NCBI GenBank assembly: GCA_902465325.1
Contig: CABQMV010000112.1
Location: 1 to 6,212 of the forward strand
Reading direction: 5' to 3'
DNA from: an uncultured Oscillospiraceae bacterium
GTDB taxonomy: Bacteria; Bacillota; Clostridia; UBA1212; SIG427
DNA length: 6,212 nt
Position 1 is the stretch's first letter; every line of letters begins with the position of its first letter. This document shows positions 1 through 5,008 of this stretch, one piece after another. Under the pieces are notes generated by a model. The model searched no databases and was not told the DNA's origin. It saw only the letters and a list, made by a program, of their open reading frames with translations. The translations under genes were made by a program, and so were the position numbers.

Positions 1-66
1 CTCAGTCGGTAGAGCAGGGGACTGAAAATCCCCGTGTCGATGGTTCGATTCCGTCTCTGGGCACCA
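1..66 (+). tRNA. tRNA-Phe (anticodon GAA), 5' end cut by window edge
   Basis: The window opens inside the D arm, at about tRNA position 11; the 5' acceptor strand and the first D-stem base lie outside. The anticodon stem GGGGA/TCCCC closes a seven-base loop CTGAAAA, which places anticodon GAA at 24-26 and so decodes phenylalanine. The T stem (39-43 with 51-55, one T-G wobble) closes the loop TTCGATT. The 3' acceptor strand TCTGGGC at 56-62 is followed by discriminator A63 and an encoded CCA at 64-66. It is the first of three tandem tRNA genes and is probably co-transcribed with tRNA-Gly, which begins only 5 nt after the CCA. The missing acceptor strand should read approximately GCCCAGA. Confidence 0.95.
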
Positions 67-71
67 CTTAT

Positions 72-146
72 GCGGGTTTAACTCAGTGGTAGAGTGTCAC
101 CTTGCCAAGGTGAAAGTCGCGAGTTCAAATCTCGTAACCCGCTCCA
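72..146 (+). tRNA. tRNA-Gly (anticodon GCC), with encoded CCA
   Basis: A complete cloverleaf can be folded by eye. The acceptor stem is GCGGGTT (72-78) with AACCCGC (136-142), the discriminator is T143 and CCA is encoded at 144-146. The D arm carries the usual AACTCAGTGGTAGAGT. The anticodon stem TCACC/GGTGA closes the loop TTGCCAA, with anticodon GCC at 104-106, which decodes glycine GGC/GGU. The T arm is CGAG-TTCAAAT-CTCG. It follows tRNA-Phe by 5 nt, so the two are very likely one transcript. A terminator-like hairpin starts 14 nt after it. Confidence 0.97.
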
Positions 147-152
147 TATAAT
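124..152 (+). promoter_or_regulatory. Possible promoter for tRNA-Cys
   Basis: A perfect -10 hexamer TATAAT sits at 147-152, immediately after the tRNA-Gly CCA. A 17-nt spacer separates it from TTCAAA at 124-129, which matches the -35 consensus TTGACA at only four of six positions and lies inside the T arm of tRNA-Gly. Transcription from here would start near 159-160, at the foot of the hairpin, and run into tRNA-Cys. The -10 match may be chance in AT-rich spacer DNA; the weak -35 keeps confidence low. Confidence 0.3.
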
Positions 153-159
153 ATTAATA

Positions 160-194
160 GAAAACAGATATGGGAACAGTATCTGTTTTCTTTT
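160..194 (+). terminator. Rho-independent-type terminator between tRNA-Gly and tRNA-Cys
   Basis: A perfect 11-bp inverted repeat, GAAAACAGATA (160-170) and TATCTGTTTTC (180-190), encloses a 9-nt loop. Its 3' arm runs into TTTT (191-194). It follows the tRNA-Phe/tRNA-Gly pair and could end that transcript. The stem is AT-rich, so termination may be partial. tRNA-Cys begins only 4 nt after the T run, so it needs either read-through or a promoter overlapping this region. Confidence 0.65.
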
Positions 195-198
195 ATCC

Positions 199-272
199 GG
201 CGCTATAGCCAAGTGGTAAGGCGTGGGTCTGCAACACCCTGATCACCAGTTCAAATCTGGTTGGCGCCTCCA
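199..272 (+). tRNA. tRNA-Cys (anticodon GCA), with encoded CCA
   Basis: A complete cloverleaf is visible. The acceptor stem is GGCGCTA (199-205) with TGGCGCC (262-268), including one T-G pair, followed by discriminator T269 and an encoded CCA at 270-272. The anticodon stem GGGT/ACCC closes the loop CTGCAAC, giving anticodon GCA at 231-233, which decodes cysteine. The T arm is ACCAG-TTCAAAT-CTGGT. It lies just downstream of a terminator-like hairpin, and two further inverted repeats follow its 3' end. The 3' ends of tRNA genes are common integration sites for mobile elements, and remnants of accessory genes begin about 250 nt further on. Confidence 0.97.
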
Positions 273-277
273 CAAAA

Positions 278-297
278 TTCGTGCTTAGTGGCACGAA
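278..297 (+). repeat. Short inverted repeat just after tRNA-Cys
   Basis: TTCGTGC (278-284) and GCACGAA (291-297) form a perfect 7-bp stem with the 6-nt loop TTAGTG. It starts 5 nt after the tRNA-Cys CCA and is not followed by a T run. It could be a 3' trailer hairpin for tRNA processing or half of a recombination-site core. Neither role is shown by the sequence itself. Confidence 0.55.
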
Positions 298-299
298 GC

Positions 300-337
300 C
301 TGAAAACCCTTGATTTTTCAAGGGTTTTCAGTGCTTT
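300..337 (+). terminator. Perfect 14-bp dyad, probable terminator after tRNA-Cys
   Basis: CTGAAAACCCTTGA (300-313) and TCAAGGGTTTTCAG (318-331) are exact reverse complements around a TTTT loop, giving a long, stable hairpin. The sequence after it is TGCTTTT, a poor but present U tract, so the simplest reading is the terminator of the tRNA array. Because the dyad is symmetric and A-rich on its 5' arm it could also work for transcription on the other strand. An alternative role as part of an attachment site is treated as a finding. Confidence 0.6.
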
Positions 338-519
338 TGGGGACAATTTTTAGGAAGAGGAAAAAAGGCACGGATTAAAGTCTTTTTTTGAACCTAAAAA
401 GCTTGGACTGGCAACTTAAATATTAAATGCTCTGAAAACCGAGATTTTCTTTACAAAAATTTGATTTGTAATGGGGATCCGGCTTTTTCTTTACCGGGAA
501 GCCCCGAAAGGAGCTAAAA
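338..519 (+). other. AT-rich intergenic leader of the parB-like gene
   Basis: No open reading frame with a credible start lies here. The stretch holds homopolymer-rich DNA and, at its 3' end, a GC-rich potential hairpin next to the ribosome binding site of the ParB-like gene. No promoter could be assigned with confidence. The best -10-like word, TGTAAT at 467-472, has no good -35 at 16-18 nt. The gene's promoter may be weak, or may be this element with an activator. Confidence 0.5.
473..513 (+). promoter_or_regulatory. Leader hairpin and ribosome binding site of the parB-like gene
   Basis: GGGG (473-476) can pair with CCCC (502-505) and CCGG (479-482) with CCGG (494-497). An alternative pairs GGCTT (481-485) with AAGCC (499-503). 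Only a few nt further on is the Shine-Dalgarno sequence GAAAGGAG (506-513), 6 nt before the ATG at 520. A structure this close to the ribosome binding site could modulate translation, but nothing in the sequence names a ligand or protein. Confidence 0.45.
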
Positions 520-897
520 ATGGAAAAAAAGATCAACAGAGGCGTCATCAGAACGGGAGAAACCGATATTAAGGTGCATTTAATAGATAGTTTCCCAAAT
601 CATCCGTATCACGTCTTCGATGATGAGGACATGACAGAACTGGCCGCCAGCATCGAGGCTAACGGCCTGCTTAATCCTATAATTGTGCGCAGCAAAACAG
701 ATGGTCGGTATGAATTGATTTCCGGCCACCGCAGAAAAAGGGCATATGAAATTTTAAAAATAAATAAAATACGTGCTATTATCGTTGATGTTACTGATGA
801 TGAAGCCATCATCATGATGGTAGATAGCAACTGCCAACGTTCTAAGATCCTGCCAAGTGAGAAGGCGTTCTCCTATAGTGTCTTTCAAAACATGTGA
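520..897 (+). CDS. ParB/RepB/Spo0J N-terminal (ParBc) domain protein, 3'-truncated
   Basis: This encodes 125 residues with a credible start: ATG at 520 lies 6 nt after GAAAGGAG. Residues about 15-105 look like the ParB N-terminal nuclease/CTPase fold. A short lead (KVHLIDSFPNHPYHVFDD) precedes an acidic helix MTELAASIEANG and LLNPIIVR, then the signature GRYELISGHRRKRAYEIL, where GHRR stands in place of the GERR of many family members. Relatives are usually about 300 residues or more, with a helix-turn-helix DNA-binding part after ILPSEKAF. Here homology stops at about residue 119 (nucleotide 876). The last six codons (SVFQNM) are read out of frame through the adjoining helicase fragment. Without the DNA-binding and dimerisation regions it should not work as a partition protein. 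Such genes are frequent on clostridial conjugative elements and plasmids, so this is probably a remnant of one. It could still be expressed as a short protein. Confidence 0.8.
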   Translation: MEKKINRGVIRTGETDIKVHLIDSFPNHPYHVFDDEDMTELAASIEANGLLNPIIVRSKTDGRYELISGHRRKRAYEILKINKIRAIIVDVTDDEAIIMMVDSNCQRSKILPSEKAFSYSVFQNM

Positions 898-1756
898 CAA
901 GATTGGATTGGATCTTAACTTTGCTCCAGATGATAAAAGAAGACTTAAAACTGCCATGAATTATGTGTTGTGTGTCAAAGCTGCATCTAAAGGACATACC
1001 TATCTTACGGGACAAATGCTTGTTGAGGAAACAAATGAGTTTTTTAGAGAAAATGCAGTTATTAAAATGGCATTCAGTAACGAGCTTCTCGAGAACAGAT
1101 TGCATAAACTTGTATCAGAAGGATTACTTGTCCATGATGACGGTAAGTTCTATTATCCAGACCGTTATGTGAATGAAAAAGAAGTAGCAGAGATTCTTTT
1201 GTGTAGAACTAATAAGTGGTCAAAGTATGCCTCAATAGATTCGGAAATTGTCGAAAAGTGCCTGGAAGAAGCACAGGCTGAAATAGGGATTGCCCTTGAC
1301 GAAGTTCAACTTGAGGCAGTTCGCACATCACTTATTAATAATACTTCTGTTATTACAGGTGGCCCCGGAAGTGGCAAGACCTCTCTTCTCAAGGTTCTTT
1401 TGAGAGGAATGGAGTTGATTGCTCAAAAGACAGGGCCACAAAAGCCTACAATTTCACTTGCAGCGCCTACCGGCATGGCATCTAAGAGGATGGCTGAGTC
1501 AACAAAAAGAGAAGCAAGAACCATTCATAAGCTTTTCGATATTAAATATGACCTGTTTAACAGAGAAGATACGGTGCAGGTTAATAGTGATATCGTTGTA
1601 TTAGATGAGGTTTCTATGCTCGACATTGATATAATGGCGTGTATAATGCGTTCTCTGAACGAAAATACGATGCTAGTATTAGTTGGAGATGTAGACCAAA
1701 TACCGTCTATCGGTCCTGGAAATGTTCTTGCGGATAGACGTAGACGATTCTTTTGA
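857..1756 (+). pseudogene. Internal fragment of a RecD2-type SF1B DNA helicase gene
   Basis: The frame opens at a GTG (857) inside the ParB-like gene with no ribosome binding site. Helicase-like sequence begins only at about 878 (VSFKTCDKIG, the end of a helix-hairpin-helix unit). A winged-helix-like region follows, then a helicase core with Walker A GGPGSGKT (residues 168-175, Lys174), the PTGMASKRM segment, Walker B IVVLDEVSML (Asp250, Glu251) and motif III GDVDQIPSIGPG (residues 277-288). Family members have roughly 700-800 residues. The N-terminal OB/first HhH region is missing, and so is everything after GNVLAD, including motifs IV-VI with the arginine finger. The last residues, RRRRFF, are read through into the next fragment. 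RecD2 proteins unwind DNA 5' to 3' and act in repair; mobile elements also carry copies. With both ends missing this piece cannot be an active helicase. Family assignment is confident; origin from a mobile element is inference. Confidence 0.85.
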
Positions 1757-2471
1757 TTTTTTTACTATTAGTACTGTTGCCGAATCAAAAAATAGATGCT
1801 TTTTTTCAATCAGGAAATACCAAAACAAAGAGTATGATACAAGTTTTATTCCAGGCGGTTATGGTATATATTCTTTTTATTACAACGGTGGCGATAGTGC
1901 AAGCAGAACAGGAATTATAGCCGACAAACTTGAGACGGTTTATTCTCTCAGTAAAGAAACAATCGTAAAATATATTTCTCTTAATGATGACGAAACAGAA
2001 CTTCTTTTATTTACTATAGAAAACGGGTTTTCTTATCTAACAGTTATTGATATCGAAACAATGACGGAGATTTATAAATTTCTTATTGACGATTGTTATC
2101 TTGATTTTGTATATGAATATGACGATTTTATTGTTGTTGACATGGGGGATTCGATATCTGTCATTTCAGTAAAAAATAATATTTATTCTTTAGAATACAA
2201 TGTTCAAAAAGCAAGTTTTATCAATGAGGAATTTCAAGAATGGTATATAAACGGTATGGATTATAAAGACGGCAAGTTGGCGTTAGTTGGAAATTACTTT
2301 TCTGAAGAGGGTTATGTATCGTGTGATTTTTTTGTTTCGGTCTACGATAAAAATGGTTTGATATATTATGGTATTTATGATAATAGTTTGGATTTTAACA
2401 GACTTACTCATGAATATAGGTTGAATTGCCATCCTGATGATATCACTCCAAATAGAATTAAATGGAATTAG
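1722..2471 (+). pseudogene. C-terminal fragment of a beta-propeller-like protein of unknown function
   Basis: The frame (249 codons) begins at an ATG lying inside the helicase fragment. Its own sequence probably starts near 1740-1746 (DVDDSFDFFTIST), so the natural start is lost. No recognised enzyme family is evident. The sequence is rich in aromatic and acidic residues. It shows repeated units of four short beta strands with D-rich turns, for example ISLNDDETELLLFTIENG, then FIVVDMGDSISVISV, then YKDGKLALVGNYF with FFVSVYDKNGLIYYG. This spacing resembles blades of a WD40/YVTN-type beta-propeller. The end, TPNRIKWN, looks like a natural C-terminus. Its DNA is visibly more AT-rich than the genes on either side, which suggests a different origin. 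No membrane span or signal peptide remains. A function cannot be assigned, and expression is doubtful because no good ribosome binding site precedes the ATG. Confidence 0.6.
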
Positions 2472-2499
2472 GGTGCTGTCTATGAATTTAAAAATATAA

Positions 2500-2691
2500 G
2501 GTTATTGTATTGATCCTTTTCATATGACCAGTTCTGTAGAAGCATACATTATTGATGGAGATAGTAATACAAAGGGGCATTGTTGTTAGCACGATAGTCT
2601 TAATATCCGCTTAGATGATATCGAAGTCAAAGATTGCATCGCGGATGATTATTGTTTGTTATTCTGCTCAATGCATGTAATTTTCTGTTAA
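2500..2691 (+). pseudogene. Decayed small reading frame with an in-frame amber codon
   Basis: One frame stays open from just after TAA at 2497 to TAA at 2689-2691, apart from a single TAG at 2587-2589. The part before the TAG reads GYCIDPFHMTSSVEAYIIDG and onward to KGHCC. The part after it includes SLNIRLDDIEVKDCIADDY. The composition is protein-like rather than random, and an ATG lies at 2524, but no ribosome binding site precedes it. I do not recognise the family. It may be a remnant of a gene that once followed the propeller-like gene; chance openness of about 63 codons with one stop is possible in this AT-rich DNA. Confidence 0.3.
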
Positions 2692-2739
2692 GAATCGTAT
2701 GTTTTTGTTATACAGGAATTTTTGCCTCGGGTTTGTCTC

Positions 2740-2783
2740 AAATTTTTTGGAATGTCCTATCCAGGACACGCAAAAATTTTTTT
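2740..2783 (+). terminator. Terminator-like dyad upstream of the alpha-galactosidase promoter
   Basis: An inner perfect repeat TGTCCT (2753-2758) and AGGACA (2763-2768) around ATCC is extended, across a small internal loop, by AAATTTTTTG (2740-2749) pairing with CAAAAATTT (2771-2779) with one bulged T. The 3' arm runs into a seven-T tract ending at 2783. This is the shape of an intrinsic terminator. It would insulate the alpha-galactosidase gene from transcription through the gene remnants; the A/T arms make it potentially bidirectional. The inner 16-bp palindrome could instead be a regulator's operator. Confidence 0.5.
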
Positions 2784-2834
2784 AAAATATAAGCCAAATA
2801 ACTGAAACATTTACAAAAAGCAATACTTTTTTTA

Positions 2835-2863
2835 TTGAATGTCTCTATCCTCTGACATATAAT
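2835..2863 (+). promoter_or_regulatory. Sigma-A-type promoter of the alpha-galactosidase gene
   Basis: The -35 TTGAAT (2835-2840) and a perfect -10 TATAAT (2858-2863) are 17 nt apart, the optimal housekeeping spacing. Transcription should begin near 2869-2871, leaving a leader of about 25 nt that contains the ribosome binding site AAGGAGG (2878-2884). No catabolite-repression-like operator was recognised between the promoter and the gene, so any control probably acts through sites upstream. Confidence 0.75.
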
Positions 2864-2894
2864 GAGTTCGATCTTGTAAGGAGGAATGATTAAA

Positions 2895-4940
2895 ATGACT
2901 TTGACCAGAACAGATTTTGAAGGACATGGTTTACATATAGAATATGCAAATGAAATGGCGGCGGTCACGGAGCTGGCCGGCTTTATAGGCACAGCCCCCT
3001 ACCATTTAGAGTGTATAACAGGGCTTTTCCGTCTGCACGATGACAGCGGCATGTATGATGGGAATGGGATGGAGCTGAAATCTTTTGAGAGCCCTGATCC
3101 GGAACATGTGACGTTGGTTTTGGAAAGTCCGGCAACAAGGCTGACCTGTTCTTTTCTCTATCGGGACGGGGTATGGTGCCGGCGGGATTTCATTAAAAAT
3201 CTGCAGCCTCATACTGGTACGATCCGCTCCTGCCTTTCAAGACTTAATTTATTAGGAGATGCTTACCAGCTGTATACCCAGGAGGGCGCCTGGTGTACAG
3301 AAAACCAGGGGAAATGGCTTGATTTTACCGGAGGTAGTATTCAGATTACCAATATGGGCCTGCGCACCACGGAATGTGCTTTTCCCTTTGTCTGCCTGAA
3401 GGATGTTGATCAGGGACGCGGGCTGGCGTTTCATCTGGTGCCCATAGGACAGTGGGTTATGAAATTCAATAAATATTATATGGGTTCTTTGCCGGTTATT
3501 TCTGCGGAAATGGGGCTTTCTGACCAGGGAATGGAGCTGAAGCTGGAGCCGGGAGAGGAAATTAATCTTCCGGAGATTTTATTTTACAGTGTAGAGGCAG
3601 GAGATAACGGTCTGGGCAGCTATAAAATTCATCGGTATCTTTTGGAAAATGGCATAACCGCCAAAAAAATGCCGGTTCTCTATAATTCCTGGTTCTATGA
3701 CTTTGATAATATTGAAATAGAAAAGTTTATGTCTCAGGCCAGAGCGGCGGCCGAAATGGGATGCGAATATTTTGTTGTAGATGCAGGCTGGTTTGGGAAC
3801 GGCCAGGTCTGGAGTCTGGGGGTCGGAGATTGGCAGGAGAACAAGAAATCAGCGTTCTGCGGCAAGATGAAGGAATTTGCCGAGTATGTACGTTCCCTTG
3901 GTATGAAATTCGGTCTGTGGATGGAACCGGAGCGGGCATACGAGGGCTCTGAGGCCCAGCAGAAACACCCGGAGTTCTTTTTATACAGCGACGGAGGGTC
4001 CTATTTATACGATTTGTCCAAGCCGGAGGCCCGGGAGTTTATATACCAGCATTTAAAACGCCTGGTAGAGACCTATGGGCTGGAGTTTATGAAGCTGGAC
4101 TTCAACATGGCTGTGGGGTATGATCCCAGCGGCAGCTCCTTCTACCGGTATTATCAGGGATATTATATCTTTATGGACCGTATTATGAAGGACTTTCCGC
4201 AGGTGTTTTTTGAGGCCTGTGCCAGCGGCGGCCTGAGAACAGATATCCGTACAGCCTGTGCCTGCGACTGCCACTTTTTAACGGACACGGTCAACCCAAT
4301 AGAGATTTTGAGAATTCTGGAAGGCGGGCTGCTTCGCCTGCCGCCCAGAGTATATTCCAAATGGTATGTAGCACAGCAGGCAGAGAATATTTCCAGATGG
4401 TACCATGCAAGAAACCGGGAGACGGACAGCCATTTGCTGGCCTGTGCCGACGGCTGCTGGGGCAGAGTGATAGAGGTAGGCGAGGACTTTATGGAAACGC
4501 TGCTGCTTACAGGCCCCATGGGTTTTTCCTCTAAACTTGACCGGTTATCCCCGGCGCTTCGGCAGCAGCTGGGACGGGCAGTTTCCCTTTTTAAAAAGGA
4601 GCGCAGTTTCCTGGAGAGGGCCGTCTGCTATTTACTAACAGCCCCCAGTGGAATATTTGACCATAAGTCCTATACGGCTCTGCAATTTCGGGGCATAGAT
4701 GAAGAACGGGATCTTGTCTTTGTCTTTCACCTGGAGGAGCAGAGACAGACCTTTAAAATTCATCCAAAGGCCATTGTACCTGAGGGGAGGTACCGTGTTT
4801 CCTATGTGGGCAATTATTTGACACCCGGTTTTGATGGCTCCTATGAGGCGCAGGGTGAAAGGCTGCTGGAGGAAGGAATTACAGCACATTTTCCTAAGCT
4901 CTACGGCGGACGCATGGTAGAGATTAAGCGGCTGTCCTGA
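2895..4940 (+). CDS. Alpha-galactosidase, glycoside hydrolase family 36
   Basis: This encodes 681 residues from ATG 2895. The in-frame ATG at 2886 is only 1 nt from AAGGAGG (2878-2884), whereas 2895 has a workable 10-nt spacing. Architecture fits GH36: N-terminal beta-sandwich (about 1-240), TIM barrel (about 255-560) and a C-terminal beta domain. Barrel motifs seen are DAGWFG (296-301), GDW (311-313), LWMEPE (341-346), KLDFN with Asp402 as expected nucleophile, FEACASGGLR (439-448) and LTDTVNP with Asp464 as expected acid/base. The 62-residue gap between the two carboxylates suits the family. The retaining enzyme releases terminal alpha-linked galactose from melibiose, raffinose-type oligosaccharides or glycans. 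There is no signal peptide or membrane span, so it should be cytoplasmic and depend on sugar uptake encoded elsewhere. DAGW replaces the common DDGW, and VNP replaces the second Asp of SDxTD. The exact substrate, including alpha-N-acetylgalactosaminides, is therefore open. It has its own promoter and no sugar gene next to it. Confidence 0.9.
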   Translation: MTLTRTDFEGHGLHIEYANEMAAVTELAGFIGTAPYHLECITGLFRLHDDSGMYDGNGMELKSFESPDPEHVTLVLESPATRLTCSFLYRDGVWCRRDFIKNLQPHTGTIRSCLSRLNLLGDAYQLYTQEGAWCTENQGKWLDFTGGSIQITNMGLRTTECAFPFVCLKDVDQGRGLAFHLVPIGQWVMKFNKYYMGSLPVISAEMGLSDQGMELKLEPGEEINLPEILFYSVEAGDNGLGSYKIHRYLLENGITAKKMPVLYNSWFYDFDNIEIEKFMSQARAAAEMGCEYFVVDAGWFGNGQVWSLGVGDWQENKKSAFCGKMKEFAEYVRSLGMKFGLWMEPERAYEGSEAQQKHPEFFLYSDGGSYLYDLSKPEAREFIYQHLKRLVETYGLEFMKLDFNMAVGYDPSGSSFYRYYQGYYIFMDRIMKDFPQVFFEACASGGLRTDIRTACACDCHFLTDTVNPIEILRILEGGLLRLPPRVYSKWYVAQQAENISRWYHARNRETDSHLLACADGCWGRVIEVGEDFMETLLLTGPMGFSSKLDRLSPALRQQLGRAVSLFKKERSFLERAVCYLLTAPSGIFDHKSYTALQFRGIDEERDLVFVFHLEEQRQTFKIHPKAIVPEGRYRVSYVGNYLTPGFDGSYEAQGERLLEEGITAHFPKLYGGRMVEIKRLS

Positions 4941-4946
4941 CCTGCT

Positions 4947-4975
4947 TTGCATTCCGGGGCTATAAATGGTACAAT
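4947..4975 (+). promoter_or_regulatory. Extended -10 promoter of the membrane-protein gene
   Basis: TTGCAT (4947-4952) and TACAAT (4970-4975) are separated by 17 nt. TGG directly precedes the -10, giving the TGn extended -10 element at 4967-4969. The start of transcription should be near 4981-4983, followed by a short leader. The promoter sits 7 nt after the alpha-galactosidase stop codon with no terminator between, so read-through from that gene may add to expression. A 7-bp dyad, CTATAAA (4960-4966) with TTTATAG (4983-4989), brackets the -10 and start site and may be an operator. Confidence 0.7.
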
Positions 4976-5008
4976 AATACTGTTTATAGTAAAGGCAGGG
5001 TTTCATTG

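Noticed and set aside
1..272. Whether a tRNA 3' end is repeated further on as a second attachment site
   Set aside because: I looked for a copy of the tRNA-Cys or tRNA-Gly 3' ends in the spacer before the alpha-galactosidase gene and saw none. A degenerate copy or one outside the window cannot be excluded.
857..897. Programmed frameshift joining the ParB and RecD2 frames into one protein
   Set aside because: The two families are unrelated and both are truncated at the join. No slippery heptamer or downstream pseudoknot was seen, so a deletion junction explains it better.
609..1105. Minus-strand open frames opposite the ParB-like and RecD2-like genes
   Set aside because: They overlap well-supported + strand coding sequence, have no ribosome binding site and do not look like any protein family.
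2472..2885. CRISPR array, riboswitch or small RNA in the long spacer
   Set aside because: There are no regularly spaced direct repeats and no recognisable riboswitch core. The contents are explained by a decayed frame, one dyad and one promoter.
2886..2894. Upstream ATG as start of the alpha-galactosidase
   Set aside because: Only 1 nt separates it from AAGGAGG, too close for efficient initiation. The ATG at 2895 has usable spacing. The upstream start would add only three residues.
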